Shown piece by piece: positions 1 to 11,727 of a stretch of DNA of 49,537 nucleotides. The stretch is from an uncultured Eubacteriales bacterium (GTDB lineage Bacteria; Bacillota; Clostridia; Christensenellales; CAG-314), in NCBI GenBank assembly GCA_949289125.1, contig CASEME010000023.1, positions 1 through 49,537 on the forward strand, read 5' to 3'. Positions within the stretch are counted from its first letter, which is position 1. Each line of letters starts with the position of its first letter. Under the pieces are notes generated by a model. That model was not told where the DNA came from, did no database searches, and worked only from the letters and a program-made list of their open reading frames with translations. A program made the translations under genes and the position numbers.

Positions 1-111
1 AAGGGTCAGTCCCGCGACCCTGAAAAAGAACCTGGCGTTGATCAACGCCAGGCCCAAGAAAGTTTTGCATTTCCGAACACCGCAAGATTTGTTCCAAGAA
101 AATCTCGCTAA
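1..111 (+). CDS. Possible C-terminal tail of a truncated upstream gene
   Basis: Frame 1 is open from the first base to a TAA at 109-111, giving 36 residues ending FVPRKSR. No start is visible because the window begins inside it. Codons are richer in GCC, CAG, CGC and CCG than in the neighbouring genes. The stretch contains a perfect 22-bp palindrome (31-52, half-site CCTGGCGTTGA). The stop codon lies inside a small hairpin (CTAAGTG 108-114, CACTTAG 118-124) followed by TTT. I recognise no family. An open frame of this length can occur by chance, so this may instead be a structured non-coding region. Confidence 0.28.
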   Translation, partial: KGQSRDPEKEPGVDQRQAQESFAFPNTARFVPRKSR

Positions 112-125
112 GTGTTGCACTTAGT

Positions 126-153
126 TTGACAATTCATCTTAGCTGGCGATAAT
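126..153 (+). promoter_or_regulatory. Sigma-A promoter for rpoBC, with about 250-nt leader
   Basis: TTGACA (126-131) and GATAAT (148-153) are separated by 16 nt, a good housekeeping promoter. Transcription would start near 160, leaving a leader of about 250 nt before rpoB with no convincing gene. The presence of its own promoter fits the separation of rpoBC here from rplJL, with which it is usually co-transcribed. Confidence 0.55.
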
Positions 154-408
154 TTTATATAAAAATGAAAAAAAATTTTGCAATTTATTTTTTGCAAAAC
201 CTCAATAAAAACGCTTTGAATATTGACACAAATGGTGTTATCATAACAAATGTATCACTTTGCCTAATTGTAGGGGCGTATTATGTCGTTTGGACGTATC
301 TTTGTGTCGTTTTTGATGTCCTATGTTTATTTTATACACCGAAACGGCGTACAATGCAACCCTTTTTAAGCAAATTTTTACCATAAATTTTTTTTAGGAG
401 AGATGTCA

Positions 409-3400
409 ATGGCACAAGAGATCCGTACCGTAAAATACGGTAGTCACGAGAGAGTCAGCTTTTCCAAGACAAAAGAAGTATTGCCACTGCCCAACCTCAT
501 TGAAGTGCAGATGAACAGTTATCGCAACTTCATAGACAACGGCATCAAGGAAGTCTTTGAGGACTTTTCGCCCATAGAGGACTTTGCAGGACACTTCCGT
601 CTGGAGTTTTTGGAGCATCATCTTGATCCCACAACAAAGTATTCGGAAGACGAGTGCAGACTGCGCGACGCCACCTATGCTTCCCCGTTGAAAATCAACG
701 TCCGCCTTATCAACAAAGGTACGGGCGAATTTATCGACCAAGAAGTATTTATGGGTGACTTCCCTCGTATGACGGAGACGGGCAGTTTTATCATCAACGG
801 CGCAGAGCGTGTTATCGTATCGCAGTTGGTGCGTTCACCCGGCGTATATTGTGAGATTATCCGCGACCGCAACGGCAAACCTGGTTACAATACCACAGTT
901 ATACCCACACGTGGCGCATGGCTCGAATACGAGCACGATCCCGGAACAGACGTTTTGTCCGTGCACATTGACCGCAACAGAAAGTTGCCTGCAACAGTGC
1001 TTTTGCGTGCTATTGGTCTTTCTTCCAACGAAGATATTATCAATATGTACGGTGAAGACCGCACTTTGCTTGCTACTTTCAAAAAGGACAATACCACCAA
1101 CCAGATAGAAGGTTTGGTAGAGATATACAAGCGTTTGCGTCCCGGTGAAGTACCCACCGACGAATCTGTCAAAAAGACGTTGGAAGACTTGTTGTTTGAC
1201 AGCAAGCGTTACGACCTTGCAAAAGTAGGCAGATACAAGTTCAACAAAAAGTTGAGCCTTGCCAACCGCATTGCAGGTCACGTATTGTACGCTGACGTTG
1301 ACGCACAAGGCAATATCTACAAAAAAGGTACCAAACTTACCGAACAGCAGGCTTACGATATTCAGCACAGCGGTGTAAATGTTGTATTTGTAGAAACTTC
1401 CGAAGGCGTGGCAAAAGTTATCGGCAACGGCACTGTGGATATCAAATACTATCTTACCAAGCTCAACCCCGACTACGCAACAGTGGACTTCCGCAAGTTG
1501 GGTATCACGGAATACGTCAATCTTGCAGAGCTTACAAAGATAGTAGAGCAGGCTTTGCCCGTAGAGGAAACCTTGAAGGCTATTGCAGACAACAAAGATT
1601 TGCTTGTAACTAAGCACATTACAAGAGAAGATATATATGCAATAGTATCTTACAACCTCAATTTGAAATATGGTGTAGGTTGTGACGACAACATCGACCA
1701 CTTGGGCAACCGTCGTGTAAGAAGCGTAGGCGAATTGTTGCAAAACCAATTCCGCATAGGTATTGCTCGTCTTGAACGTGTAATAAGAGAGCGTATGGCT
1801 ATACAAGAGCCCAGCAAGGCAACGCCACAATCGCTTATCAATGTGCGCCCTGTTACAAGCGCTATCAAAGAGTTCTTTGGTTCTTCGCAGTTGTCGCAGT
1901 TTATGGACCAGTGCAACCCCATATCCGAGTTGACGCACAAACGTAAGTTGTCTGCATTAGGACCTGGCGGTCTTAACAGAGAACGTGCTACATTTGAAGT
2001 GCGTGACGTTCATTACACTCACTACGGCAGAATGTGTCCTATCGAAACACCCGAAGGACAGAACATCGGTCTTATCACATCTTTGACAGGTTACGCTCGT
2101 ATCAACGAATACGGCTTTATCGAATCCCCTTACAGAAAGGTGGACAAAGTCAATCACCGTCTGACAGACGAAGTAGTGTACCTCACTGCAGACGAAGAAG
2201 ATAGATATATCATTGGACAAGCTAACGAACCGTTGGACGAAAACGGATGGTTTTTGCACGAACGTATCACATGTCGCAGACGCAGTGATATTTTGGAATT
2301 CCCTGTTGACAGCGTAGACTTCTTGGACGTATCTCCTCGTCAGATGATATCTGTTGCTACATCGCTTATTCCTTTCCTCGAAAACGACGACTCCAACCGT
2401 GCATTGATGGGCTCCAACATGCAACGTCAAGCTGTTCCTCTTATCAAACCCGAAGCACCTATTGTTGCAACGGGTATAGAAGAGCGCATTGCTTATGACA
2501 GCGGCGTTATGGTAATATCCGAATCGGATGGCGTAGTAATGAAAGCGTCGGACGACAAAATTGTAGTGCAGGACGGACAAGGTCTGTTGCACGAATACAA
2601 ACTCAAAAAGTTTGTGCGCAGCAACCAAGGCACCTGTATCAACCAAAAGATATCCGTCAAAAAAGGCGAGCACGTCACCAAAGGACAAGTGCTTGCAGAT
2701 GGTCCCAGTACCGAAGGCGGCGAACTTGCGCTTGGTCGCAATATTCTTATCGGCTTTATGAACTGGGAAGGTTACAACTACGAGGACGCAGTATTGCTGT
2801 CTGAAAAGTTGGTAAAAGAGGACGTATTTACCTCTGTTCACATTGAGGAACACGAAATCGAAACAAGAGAAACACGTCTTGGACCGGAAGAGTTTACACG
2901 TGACATACCCAACGTCGGTGAGGACGCTTTGAAAGACCTCAACGAAGACGGTATTGTGCGTATCGGTGCAGAAGTGCGCCCCGGTGATATCCTTGTTGGT
3001 AAGGTATCACCCAAGGGCGAGGCAGACCTCTCTCCCGAAGAACGTCTGTTGAGAGCAATCTTCTCTGAGAAAGCAAGAGAAGTAAGAGATACTTCTTTGC
3101 GCGTGCTCAACGGTGAAGGCGGTATTGTTGTTGACGTCAAGGTATTCAGCCGTGAAAATCACGACGAACTTGATCCCGGTGTCAACAAACTTGTAAGAGT
3201 TTATATAGCGCAAAAACGTAAAATATCTGTGGGCGACAAAATGGCAGGACGTCACGGTAACAAAGGTGTCGTATCTCGCATTTTGCCCGAAGAGGATATG
3301 CCTTTTCTAGAAGACGGCACACCTTTGCAAATTGTGCTCAACCCGTTGGGCGTTCCCTCTCGTATGAATATCGGACAGGTTTTGGAAATGCACTTGGGCT

Positions 3401-4245
3401 TGGTATCCAAGATGCTCGGCTGGAAGATAGTAACCCCGGTATTTGACGGCGCAACCGAGGCAGAGATACGTCAGTTGTTCTTGCAAAACGGTATGGTCAA
3501 CCCTGCAACAGGCAAAGTTGATGGTAAAGTGCGTTTGTATGACGGCCGTACAGGTGAAGCGTTTGAGAACAGAGTAACTGTAGGTTACATGTACTACCTC
3601 AAACTTATACACTTGGTAGACGACAAGATTCACGCAAGAAGTATTGGTCCGTACAGCCTTGTTACGCAACAGCCTTTGGGCGGTAAAGCTCAGTTTGGTG
3701 GTCAGCGTTTCGGTGAAATGGAAGTTTGGGCATTGGAAGCATATGGCGCAGCTAACATTTTGCAAGAAATACTTACAGTCAAGTCCGACGACGTAGTGGG
3801 CAGAGTAAAGACTTACGAATCCATCGTCAAGGGTGAAAACATGGCAGATCCCGGCGTTCCCGAATCGTTTAAAGTATTGATTAAGGAATTGCAGGCTTTG
3901 GCATTGGATGTCAAAGTTATGTCTGCTGACAATGAAGAAATTATCGTTCGTGACAGTGTGGACGACGAAGCAGAGTACAACGACATTGTACTGCAAGAAC
4001 AAGAGCAGAAGAAAGAGGCTATGCACAGCTTCAATGACGAAGAAGAAATTGACATTGACGAGCTTGCAGGCACAGGAAACGATTATGACCTTGATGACTT
4101 CTCGCTTGATTCGTTGTTTGGTGGCAATGACGAGGACGAAGGTGCAGACACCGACGACAGTGCTTTGGACGACGACTTTGCAGACGACGATGACGACTAC
4201 AGCGATTTGACAGGTGAGTCAAACGACGATGAGTCGGATAACTAA
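409..4245 (+). CDS. rpoB: DNA-directed RNA polymerase subunit beta
   Basis: RpoB forms the active-centre cleft of RNA polymerase with beta-prime. The rifampicin-pocket segment is clear ([10 protein letters not shown], then [14 protein letters not shown]), with the usual Asp, His and Ser positions unchanged, so no classic resistance substitution is seen. The conserved [12 protein letters not shown] motif is also present. Two ATGs lie at 403 and 409. The AGGAG at 396-400 is only 2 nt from the first but 8 nt from the second, so 409 ([11 protein letters not shown]) is chosen. The protein is 1278 residues, longer than the roughly 1190 of Bacillus, because of a C-terminal tail of about 90 residues dominated by Asp and Glu. 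rpoC follows after 18 nt. Confidence 0.98.
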   Translation: MAQEIRTVKYGSHERVSFSKTKEVLPLPNLIEVQMNSYRNFIDNGIKEVFEDFSPIEDFAGHFRLEFLEHHLDPTTKYSEDECRLRDATYASPLKINVRLINKGTGEFIDQEVFMGDFPRMTETGSFIINGAERVIVSQLVRSPGVYCEIIRDRNGKPGYNTTVIPTRGAWLEYEHDPGTDVLSVHIDRNRKLPATVLLRAIGLSSNEDIINMYGEDRTLLATFKKDNTTNQIEGLVEIYKRLRPGEVPTDESVKKTLEDLLFDSKRYDLAKVGRYKFNKKLSLANRIAGHVLYADVDAQGNIYKKGTKLTEQQAYDIQHSGVNVVFVETSEGVAKVIGNGTVDIKYYLTKLNPDYATVDFRKLGITEYVNLAELTKIVEQALPVEETLKAIADNKDLLVTKHITREDIYAIVSYNLNLKYGVGCDDNIDHLGNRRVRSVGELLQNQFRIGIARLERVIRERMAIQEPSKATPQSLINVRPVTSAIKEFFGSSQLSQFMDQCNPISELTHKRKLSALGPGGLNRERATFEVRDVHYTHYGRMCPIETPEGQNIGLITSLTGYARINEYGFIESPYRKVDKVNHRLTDEVVYLTADEEDRYIIGQANEPLDENGWFLHERITCRRRSDILEFPVDSVDFLDVSPRQMISVATSLIPFLENDDSNRALMGSNMQRQAVPLIKPEAPIVATGIEERIAYDSGVMVISESDGVVMKASDDKIVVQDGQGLLHEYKLKKFVRSNQGTCINQKISVKKGEHVTKGQVLADGPSTEGGELALGRNILIGFMNWEGYNYEDAVLLSEKLVKEDVFTSVHIEEHEIETRETRLGPEEFTRDIPNVGEDALKDLNEDGIVRIGAEVRPGDILVGKVSPKGEADLSPEERLLRAIFSEKAREVRDTSLRVLNGEGGIVVDVKVFSRENHDELDPGVNKLVRVYIAQKRKISVGDKMAGRHGNKGVVSRILPEEDMPFLEDGTPLQIVLNPLGVPSRMNIGQVLEMHLGLVSKMLGWKIVTPVFDGATEAEIRQLFLQNGMVNPATGKVDGKVRLYDGRTGEAFENRVTVGYMYYLKLIHLVDDKIHARSIGPYSLVTQQPLGGKAQFGGQRFGEMEVWALEAYGAANILQEILTVKSDDVVGRVKTYESIVKGENMADPGVPESFKVLIKELQALALDVKVMSADNEEIIVRDSVDDEAEYNDIVLQEQEQKKEAMHSFNDEEEIDIDELAGTGNDYDLDDFSLDSLFGGNDEDEGADTDDSALDDDFADDDDDYSDLTGESNDDESDN

Positions 4246-4263
4246 TATAAGGGGGTAGCATAG

Positions 4264-7200
4264 ATGAGTAACGAGATAAGAAATATAGAAAGCCAATCTG
4301 TTGCAAATATGAAATCTAATTCGCTTGGCAAAAGCGGCATTATGAACGAATTTGCATCTATCAAAATTGGTATAGCTTCCCCCGAAAAGATCAGAGAATG
4401 GTCTTACGGCGAAGTAAAAAAAGCAGAAACAATCAACTACCGCACGCAAAAACCCGAAAAAGACGGTTTGTTTTGCGAACGCATCTTTGGACCTACCAAG
4501 GACTGGGAATGCCATTGCGGTAAATACAAGCGCATAAGATACAAAGGTATTGTGTGCGAAAAGTGCGGCGTCAAAGTTACCAAAGCAAAGGTCAGACGCG
4601 AGCGCATGGGACACATCGAACTCGCAGCGCCCGTATCGCACATCTGGTACTTCAGAGGCGTACCTTCCCGTATGGGTTTGATACTTGATATGTCTCCCAA
4701 GTATCTTGAGCAACTTATCAACTTCCAAAGCTATGTAGTGTTGGACCGCAAAGACACAGGTTTGTTGTACAAACAGATACTCAGCATGAACGAGTACCGT
4801 GACGCACAAGAGCGTTTTGGCAAAAATGCTTTCCGTGCAGGCACAGGTGCAGAGGCTGTAAGAGAGTTGTTGCAAAACATCGACCTCGAAAAAGACAGTC
4901 AGGAGCTTAAGGCGGCACTTAGCAAAGCAAGCGGTCAAAAGCGTTTGCGCATTATCAAACGTTTGGACATTGTAGAGGCTTTCCGCAAGTCGGGCAACCG
5001 TCCCGAGTGGATGATATTGACAGTACTTCCCGTACTGCCTCCCGAACTGCGTCCTATGGTACCGCTTGATGGTGGCAGATACGCAACAAGCGACTTGAAC
5101 GACTTGTACAGACGTGTTATCAACCGCAACAACCGTCTTAAAAAGTTGATAGAAATCAACGCTCCGGAAATTCTTATCAACAACGAAAAACGTATGTTGC
5201 AGGAAGCTGTAGACAGCCTTATCGACAACAGCCGCAGTAAGCGTCCTCAAAGCGGTGCAGGCAACAGAGAGTTGAAATCTTTGTCGGGCTTGCTGAGAGG
5301 TAAGCAAGGTCGTTTCCGTCAAAACCTCCTTGGCAAACGTGTCGACTACTCCGGTCGTTCGGTTATTGTCGTAGGTCCCGAACTTAAGATGCACCAATGT
5401 GGTCTTCCTAAGGAAATGGCTTTGGAATTGTTTAAGCCCTTTGTAATGAAACGTCTTGTAGAGACAGGACAATGCCACAACGTAAAATCTGCAAAGAAAC
5501 GTGTAGAACGTGCAGACACAATGGTGTGGGATATTTTGGAAGAGGTTATCAAAGACCACCCCGTATTGCTCAACCGTGCACCTACTTTGCACAGATTGTC
5601 CATACAGGCGTTTGAACCTGTGCTTATCGAAGGCAGAGCTATCAAATTGCATCCTCTTGCTTGTACTGCGTTCAACGCGGACTTCGACGGCGACCAGATG
5701 CCCGTGCACGTACCTCTTAGCGTAGAAGCTCAGACAGAAGCACGTTTTCTTATGCTTGCTGCCAACAACATTTTGAAATTATCCGATGGTAAGTCGGTAG
5801 TATCCCCCGGTCAGGATATTGTTTTGGGTTGCTACTACCTCACAAGTGTTACCGACGACAACAAGGCAATATCCGACGTCAACGAGCGTATGCGTGCGTA
5901 CAAGACGTACTGCGACTTTGATGAGGCATATATGGCTTATGTTGCGCACGATATCACTTTGCACACAGTTATCCAAGTGCGCAAACAGCAGGCAGACGGT
6001 AGTTACAAGCGTATTTTGACTACTGTCGGTCGTATGATATTCTGTCAGGCTTTGCCTCAGGGTGTAGGCATACACGACGAGTTGACTATCAAAATGATAG
6101 ACAACAAGGAATATTGGATAGGAAAAAAACAACTTTCCAAGTTGGTAGAAGAATGTTTCAAATTGCACGGCGCATCAGAAACTTCTGCTATGTTGGACAG
6201 AATCAAGGCTCTTGGTTACAAGTATTCTACAATAAGCGGTTTGACCACAAGCGTGTTCGATATGCACATACCTATGGACAAAAAAGGTATTTTGCAGGAA
6301 GCAGAACAACAGGTAATTGCTATTGAAGAAAAATACAACGAAGGTCTTTTGACAGATGACGAGCGTTACAACCACGTTATCGACATTTGGAAAGAGGCAA
6401 GTGGCAAGGTGGAAAACCTTGTTAAAGACGGCATGACAGACGACAACCCCATTTGGATGATGGCTAACTCTGGCGCCCGTGGTAGTATGAACCAGATTCG
6501 TCAGCTTTGCGGTATGCGTGGCTTGATGAGCGATCCTTCTGGTAAAGTATTGGAATTGCCCGTCAAATCCTGTTTCCGTGAAGGTTTGTCCGTACTTGAG
6601 TACTTCATTTCGTCACACGGTGCTCGTAAAGGTTTGTCCGATACCGCACTTAAGACAGCAGACTCCGGTTACATGACACGTCGTCTTGTAGATATTGCTC
6701 AGGACGTTATTGTGCGTGAGGACGATTGTTCGCCCAACAGCCGTCCGCAGGGTATGTGGATTAAGGAATTTACAGGTAAGACAGCCGGCGAAAAGATTGA
6801 GTCTTTCCGCGACAGAATTATCGGTAAGTTTGTCATCGACGACGTTGTAGATCCCAAAACAGGCGAAATTATCGCTCGTGGCGACACAATGATAACAGAC
6901 GACATTGCAGACGTCATTGTCAAAGCAGGCATTACTGAATTGTATATGCGTACCGTTCTTACTTGCCGCAGCAAGCACGGCGTATGCGCTAAGTGCTATG
7001 GTAGCAATATGGCAACGGGCAAACCCGTCAATCTTGGCGAGGCTGTAGGCGTCATTGCCGCTCAGTCCATAGGTGAACCTGGTACACAGCTTACCATGCG
7101 TACCTTCCACACCGGTGGTGTTGCTACTTCCGAAGATATTACGCAAGGTTTGCCTCGTGTAGAAGAATTGTTTGAGGCAAGACGTCCCAAGGGTTGCGCA

Positions 7201-7905
7201 GTGCTTTCCGAAACAGCAGGTACTGTATCTTTGCCCAAGGGTGACAAGCGCGTCATTGTAGTTACCGACAACACAGGCAAGGCTCACGAGTACTCCATAC
7301 CTTATACAGCACGTCTTAAGGTAGAAGAGGGTGACGTTGTAGAAAACGGTCAACCTTTGACAGAAGGCTCTATCTATCCGCAAGACTTGTTGTCCGCAAA
7401 AGGACCTCGCGCGGTGGAAGAATATCTGTTGAAAGAAGTGCAAGCAACATACCGTAGCAACGGTATTGAAATTAACGACAAGCACGTCGAAGTTATCGTT
7501 CGTCAGATGCTTAGAAAGGTAAGAATAGAAGACGCAGGCGGCACAGACTTGTTGCCGGGCGAAGTAGTGGATATCTACAAGTTTGACGATGCCAACACTC
7601 AGGCGTTGGAAGAGGACAGAGAACCTGCTACCGCAAAGCGTATTCTGCTTGGTATTACCAAAGCATCTTTGGCAACAGACAGCTTCCTTGCTGCAGCGTC
7701 CTTCCAAGAAACATCGAGAGTGCTTACCGAAGCAGCAATCAAGGGTAAGAGCGATCCGTTGTTCGGTCTTAAGGAAAACGTCATCATCGGTAAGATGATA
7801 TCTGCAGGTACAGGCTTGCCCGAGTATCGTGAAAAAGAATTGACTGCTGTTACCGAACAGCACACGGCCGATGACGAACAAACCTCGTTGTTGGACGCGG
7901 AGTAA
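4264..7905 (+). CDS. rpoC: DNA-directed RNA polymerase subunit beta-prime
   Basis: The beta-prime subunit holds the catalytic magnesium. The metal-binding NADFDGD motif is at residues 471-477. The N-terminal zinc ribbon has Cys83, Cys85, Cys98 and Cys101. The second cysteine cluster ([11 protein letters not shown]) lies near residue 902. The length, 1213 residues, fits Bacillota. A GGGGG Shine-Dalgarno precedes the ATG at 4264. This start gives about 26 residues before the usual [20 protein letters not shown] beginning; the internal ATG at 4342 lacks a good ribosome site, so the long form is kept. It is co-transcribed with rpoB. Confidence 0.98.
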   Translation: MSNEIRNIESQSVANMKSNSLGKSGIMNEFASIKIGIASPEKIREWSYGEVKKAETINYRTQKPEKDGLFCERIFGPTKDWECHCGKYKRIRYKGIVCEKCGVKVTKAKVRRERMGHIELAAPVSHIWYFRGVPSRMGLILDMSPKYLEQLINFQSYVVLDRKDTGLLYKQILSMNEYRDAQERFGKNAFRAGTGAEAVRELLQNIDLEKDSQELKAALSKASGQKRLRIIKRLDIVEAFRKSGNRPEWMILTVLPVLPPELRPMVPLDGGRYATSDLNDLYRRVINRNNRLKKLIEINAPEILINNEKRMLQEAVDSLIDNSRSKRPQSGAGNRELKSLSGLLRGKQGRFRQNLLGKRVDYSGRSVIVVGPELKMHQCGLPKEMALELFKPFVMKRLVETGQCHNVKSAKKRVERADTMVWDILEEVIKDHPVLLNRAPTLHRLSIQAFEPVLIEGRAIKLHPLACTAFNADFDGDQMPVHVPLSVEAQTEARFLMLAANNILKLSDGKSVVSPGQDIVLGCYYLTSVTDDNKAISDVNERMRAYKTYCDFDEAYMAYVAHDITLHTVIQVRKQQADGSYKRILTTVGRMIFCQALPQGVGIHDELTIKMIDNKEYWIGKKQLSKLVEECFKLHGASETSAMLDRIKALGYKYSTISGLTTSVFDMHIPMDKKGILQEAEQQVIAIEEKYNEGLLTDDERYNHVIDIWKEASGKVENLVKDGMTDDNPIWMMANSGARGSMNQIRQLCGMRGLMSDPSGKVLELPVKSCFREGLSVLEYFISSHGARKGLSDTALKTADSGYMTRRLVDIAQDVIVREDDCSPNSRPQGMWIKEFTGKTAGEKIESFRDRIIGKFVIDDVVDPKTGEIIARGDTMITDDIADVIVKAGITELYMRTVLTCRSKHGVCAKCYGSNMATGKPVNLGEAVGVIAAQSIGEPGTQLTMRTFHTGGVATSEDITQGLPRVEELFEARRPKGCAVLSETAGTVSLPKGDKRVIVVTDNTGKAHEYSIPYTARLKVEEGDVVENGQPLTEGSIYPQDLLSAKGPRAVEEYLLKEVQATYRSNGIEINDKHVEVIVRQMLRKVRIEDAGGTDLLPGEVVDIYKFDDANTQALEEDREPATAKRILLGITKASLATDSFLAAASFQETSRVLTEAAIKGKSDPLFGLKENVIIGKMISAGTGLPEYREKELTAVTEQHTADDEQTSLLDAE

Positions 7906-7953
7906 CAGACGTTCTTATTTAGCACGTATATAAATACCATTTTTGGTCAAAAA

Positions 7954-7989
7954 AAGACAGTCAGGTGTTGCAAAATGCTTGACTGTCTT
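7954..7989 (+). terminator. Hairpin after rpoC
   Basis: AAGACAGTCA (7954-7963) pairs perfectly with TGACTGTCTT (7980-7989) across a 16-nt loop, preceded by an A-run. No long U-run follows, so termination may be partial. The right arm overlaps the -35 box of the next gene's promoter. Confidence 0.45.
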
Positions 7990-8007
7990 GTGCTGTTTTG
8001 CTAATAT
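7979..8007 (+). promoter_or_regulatory. Sigma-A promoter for the L7Ae-type gene
   Basis: TTGACT (7979-7984), 17 nt, TAATAT (8002-8007). Transcription would begin about 8014, only some 8 nt before the chosen ATG at 8022. This suggests a nearly leaderless message, in line with the lack of a Shine-Dalgarno there. Confidence 0.5.
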
Positions 8008-8021
8008 ATACTGTGGTTATT

Positions 8022-8276
8022 ATGGCTAATTATCAAAAAAAGGATGTCGTAGTGGGGCAAAGACAAGTTGTGCGTGAGCTAAAGCAGCTCAATATCGCCC
8101 AAATTATCCTTGCTTCGGACGCCGATACAGCTTACAAAAACAACATATTGGGCTATGCACGTCAGTACAACGTGCCCGTAGTAAGCGGTGTTACTTCTGT
8201 AGAGCTTGCAGAGCGCTACGGCATAGAGGTAAAGAGCGCAGTAGTAGGTGTGTTGAAACAGCCTTTGGCAGATTGA
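8022..8276 (+). CDS. rplGB: L7Ae-family ribosomal-like protein (YbxF/RplGB type)
   Basis: A protein of 84 residues of the L7Ae/L30e/S12e/Gadd45 fold, which binds kink-turn RNA. Family-like features are the GQRQVVRELKQ helix, the IILASDAD strand, and the NVPVV and GIEVKSAVVG segments. In Bacillus the homologue sits at the same place between rpoC and rpsL, which supports the call. An earlier in-frame ATG at 7998 would add eight residues (MLIYTVVI) that look unlike the family; the MANYQKKD start is preferred. Neither start has a clear Shine-Dalgarno. Confidence 0.85.
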   Translation: MANYQKKDVVVGQRQVVRELKQLNIAQIILASDADTAYKNNILGYARQYNVPVVSGVTSVELAERYGIEVKSAVVGVLKQPLAD

Positions 8277-8417
8277 CAACACCTTTTGCGTTTGTACGCC
8301 TTGATAACAATATATCAATATATATAGATATACCCATAGGCAATTTGCCTGTGTAGTATATAGAAATTCCTGTTTTTGGGATTTTCCGACTTCATCATTA
8401 AAAGGAGGTAAAAAACT
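8277..8417 (+). promoter_or_regulatory. rpsL leader with promoter-like boxes and two hairpins
   Basis: The 141-nt gap holds TTGATA (8301-8306), 16 nt, TATAGA (8323-8328), a weak sigma-A candidate. A hairpin follows: CATAGGCA (8335-8342) with TGCCTGTG (8346-8353). A second, imperfect one pairs GAAATTCC (8363-8370) with GGGATTTTC (8378-8386). The strong AAAGGAGG ribosome site of rpsL comes after. I cannot match it to a named ribosomal-protein leader. Confidence 0.35.
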
Positions 8418-8792
8418 ATGGCAACAATCAACCAGTTGATCAGACAAGGCAGAAAGAGCGAAAAAGAGAAGAGCAAATCTCCGTTGCTTGCAGGCTGCCC
8501 TCAAAGAAGAGGCGTTTGCTTGAACGTAACAACAACTTCTCCCAAAAAGCCCAACTCTGCATTGCGTAAGATTGCAAGAATTCGTCGTACCAACGGTATG
8601 GAAGGTACATGCTACATTCCCGGCGAAGGACACAATCTTCAAGAGCACAGCGTGGTACTTATCCGTGGCGGACGTGTTAGAGACTTGCCCGGTATCCGTT
8701 ACCACATTATCCGCGGTACATTGGATACAAGCGGTGTAGCTAACCGTAAGCAAGGTCGTAGCAAGTACGGCGCAAAACGTCCTAAGAAATAA
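8418..8792 (+). CDS. rpsL: 30S ribosomal protein S12
   Basis: S12 sits at the decoding centre of the small subunit and controls accuracy. The 124-residue protein has the typical [14 protein letters not shown] and [19 protein letters not shown] blocks. Lys43, a common streptomycin-resistance site, is unchanged. Position 88, in GGRVRDLPG, is arginine (AGA at 8679-8681) instead of the near-universal lysine. The same change is a known streptomycin-resistance substitution in other bacteria. The start is fixed by an AAAGGAGG ribosome site. An unusually long 219-nt gap separates it from rpsG. Confidence 0.98.
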   Translation: MATINQLIRQGRKSEKEKSKSPLLAGCPQRRGVCLNVTTTSPKKPNSALRKIARIRRTNGMEGTCYIPGEGHNLQEHSVVLIRGGRVRDLPGIRYHIIRGTLDTSGVANRKQGRSKYGAKRPKK

Positions 8793-9011
8793 TTTTGCAC
8801 AACACAATATCAGCAAGTTGTTTTGAGGACAACATTACAGTTCCAATTAGTGATGAGTCGGTTATTTAATTTTGACTTTCACTTATAAGCAGTATGCGAT
8901 TGTCACTTTCGCAGAAGTTTCTCCGCATAAGTTATGTTTTATCTTGTGCGTCGAGTTGGCTGTATCAGTAAAACAAAATTAAACACAATCTAAAAAAGGA
9001 GGAATGGTTAA
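8793..9011 (+). other. Long rpsL-rpsG spacer with competing hairpin arms
   Basis: This 219-nt spacer has no convincing gene. TATGCG (8893-8898) can pair with CGCATA (8924-8929), while the overlapping TGCGA (8895-8899) can pair with TCGCA (8909-8913); the two pairings exclude each other. The rpsG ribosome site AAAGGAGG lies near its end. S7-binding translational control is known between these two genes in Escherichia coli, but I see no specific match to that site. Confidence 0.3.
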
Positions 9012-9482
<471 letters not shown>

Positions 9483-9506
9483 TGGTAAGGACGGGGAGAT
9501 AACAGT

Positions 9507-11606
9507 ATGGCGAGACAATATCCTTTGCAACATGTGCGCAATATCGGTATTATGGCGCACATCGACGCAGGTAAAACAACTACAACAGAACGTATATTGT
9601 TTTTCAGCGGTAAGACCAGAAAGTTGGGCGAAACCCACGATGGTACAGCCGTTATGGACAGTATGGCGCAAGAGCAGGAACGTGGTATAACCATTGCATC
9701 TGCTGCAACTACAGTCCATTGGATGAACAAGTACGACAATGTAGATTACAGAATCAACATAATCGATACCCCGGGACACGTTGACTTTACGGTAGAAGTA
9801 GAGCGTTCGTTGCGTGTTTTGGACGGTGCTGTAGCAGTATTTTGCGCTAAAGGCGGTGTAGAACCCCAAAGTGAAACTGTTTGGCATCAGGCGTCCAAGT
9901 ACAATGTACCGAGAATAGCCTTTGTCAACAAAATGGATATCAACGGTGCAAACTTCGACAACGTTGTCAAAATGATGCGTGAGCGTTTGAAGTCCAACGC
10001 TTTGCCCATTCAATTACCTATCGGCAAAGAAGAAACTTTCAAAGGTATAATAGACGTTATTACCAAAAAAGCGTACTTCTACAATGATCCTATGGGCATG
10101 GTAGTAGACGAGGGCGAAATCCCTGCCGACATGGTAGCAGCAACAGACGCCGCTCACAATGAGTTGGTAGAGTTTGTTGCAGGCACAGACGACGCTTTGA
10201 TGGAAAAATTCTTCGAACAAGGCGACTTGTCCGTAGACGAAATCAAAAAAGGCTTGCGCAAAGCAGTATTGGCTTTGCAGGTCAACCCCGTACTTTGCGG
10301 TACAGCTTACAAAAACAAAGGTGTGCAGTTGTTGCTCAACGCAATTTGCGATTACTTGCCTTCACCTGTGGATATCGACCACGTTGTTGGTTTTGATGTT
10401 CACGACGAAAGTATCAAAATTGTTCGCAAAACTGCTGACAACGAGCCTTTCTGCGCTCTTGCATTCAAAATAGTTGCAGACCCATTTGTAGGCAAACTTG
10501 CTTATTGCCGTATATACAGCGGTACATTGCAGGCAGGCAGCTACATTTACAACTCAACCAAAGGCAAGCGCGAACGCGTAACTAAAGTTTTGCAGATGCA
10601 CGCTGCTCAGCGTGAAGAAATTGAAGAAACATACGCAGGCGAAATTGTAGCTTTGGTAGGTTTGAAAGATACCGTTACAGGTAACACATTGTGCGACGAA
10701 AAGCATCCTATTTTGCTTGACAGCATGGTGTTCCCCGAACCCGTTATTAAGGTAGCAATCGAACCCAAAACAAAAGCAGGTCAGGAAAAGATGGGTATAG
10801 CTCTTGCAAAACTTGCAGAAGAAGATCCCACATTCAAAACTTACACCGACCAAGAGACAGGTCAAACCATTATCGCAGGTATGGGCGAGCTTCACTTGGA
10901 AATTATCGTAGACAGACTTTTGCGTGAATTTAAGGTAGAAGCTAACGTAGGACAACCTCAAGTATCTTACAGAGAGACTATTCGTCGTGCTGTAGAGGCT
11001 GAAGGCAAATACGTTCGTCAGTCCGGTGGTAAAGGTCAGTACGGTCATTGTAAAATCCGTATGGAGCCTCAGGACGCAGGCAAAGGTTACGAATTTGTTG
11101 ATGCAACTGTTGGTGGTAGTATTCCTAAGGAATATATTCAACCTATCAACAATGGTATTCAGGAAGCATCTAAAAACGGTCCTTTGGCAGGCTACGAAGT
11201 AGTGGACTTCAAAGTTACTGTATACGACGGTAGTTTCCACCCCGTTGACAGTAGCGAAATGGCGTTCAAAATTGCCGGTTCTATGGCATTTAAGGAAGCT
11301 GCACAAAAGGCAGATCCCGTTTTGCTCGAACCTATGATGAAGGTAGAAATTACTATGCCCGAAGAATATTTGGGTGACGTTATGGGCAACGTATCCAGCC
11401 GTCGCGGTAACGTAAGCGGTATTGAGTTGCGCAACGGTTTGCAAGTAGTCAATGCATTTATACCTTTGGCAGAAATGTTTGGTTATGCAACAGACTTGCG
11501 TAGCCGTACACAAGGTCGTGGTAACTACACAATGCAGTTTGACCACTTTGCAGAAGTACCTAAGGCAATTAAGGACAAAATTACCAAAGCAAAGACGGAA
11601 AAATAA
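9507..11606 (+). CDS. fusA: Translation elongation factor G
   Basis: EF-G is the GTPase that drives translocation and, with RRF, ribosome recycling. The N-terminal G domain shows the P-loop AHIDAGKTT (about residues 17-25), the DTPGHVDF switch II motif and NKMD for guanine recognition. The remaining domains, including the C-terminal [15 protein letters not shown] block of domain V, are complete. It has 699 residues, as expected. A GGGGAG ribosome site precedes the start. It sits between rpsG and tuf; tuf has its own promoter. Confidence 0.98.
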   Translation: MARQYPLQHVRNIGIMAHIDAGKTTTTERILFFSGKTRKLGETHDGTAVMDSMAQEQERGITIASAATTVHWMNKYDNVDYRINIIDTPGHVDFTVEVERSLRVLDGAVAVFCAKGGVEPQSETVWHQASKYNVPRIAFVNKMDINGANFDNVVKMMRERLKSNALPIQLPIGKEETFKGIIDVITKKAYFYNDPMGMVVDEGEIPADMVAATDAAHNELVEFVAGTDDALMEKFFEQGDLSVDEIKKGLRKAVLALQVNPVLCGTAYKNKGVQLLLNAICDYLPSPVDIDHVVGFDVHDESIKIVRKTADNEPFCALAFKIVADPFVGKLAYCRIYSGTLQAGSYIYNSTKGKRERVTKVLQMHAAQREEIEETYAGEIVALVGLKDTVTGNTLCDEKHPILLDSMVFPEPVIKVAIEPKTKAGQEKMGIALAKLAEEDPTFKTYTDQETGQTIIAGMGELHLEIIVDRLLREFKVEANVGQPQVSYRETIRRAVEAEGKYVRQSGGKGQYGHCKIRMEPQDAGKGYEFVDATVGGSIPKEYIQPINNGIQEASKNGPLAGYEVVDFKVTVYDGSFHPVDSSEMAFKIAGSMAFKEAAQKADPVLLEPMMKVEITMPEEYLGDVMGNVSSRRGNVSGIELRNGLQVVNAFIPLAEMFGYATDLRSRTQGRGNYTMQFDHFAEVPKAIKDKITKAKTEK

Positions 11607-11633
11607 TTATTAAAAAATATCCGTTAAAAAAGA

Positions 11634-11662
11634 TAGACCAAAACAAAAAAATAAGCTATAAT
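11634..11662 (+). promoter_or_regulatory. Sigma-A promoter for tuf
   Basis: TAGACC (11634-11639), 17 nt, TATAAT (11657-11662), in a very AT-rich fusA-tuf spacer of 121 nt. The perfect -10 box and spacing support a separate strong promoter for tuf. The predicted start is about 11669, leaving a leader of about 60 nt. Confidence 0.65.
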
Positions 11663-11727
11663 ATTTTTATCAAAAATTAAAATCAATAATTTTGAACAAT
11701 ATTCAAAATTCAGGAGGACAAACAACA

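Noticed and set aside
165..386. 73-codon open frame upstream of rpoB on the plus strand
   Set aside because: No ribosome site, low-complexity and hydrophobic sequence without a family pattern, lying in the AT-rich rpoBC leader just after its promoter.
4219..5709. Long minus-strand open frame (about 496 codons) opposite rpoC
   Set aside because: It lies entirely across rpoB/rpoC coding sequence; cysteine- and valine-rich junk typical of the complement of these codons. Similar antisense frames occur opposite rpoB, tuf and fusA.
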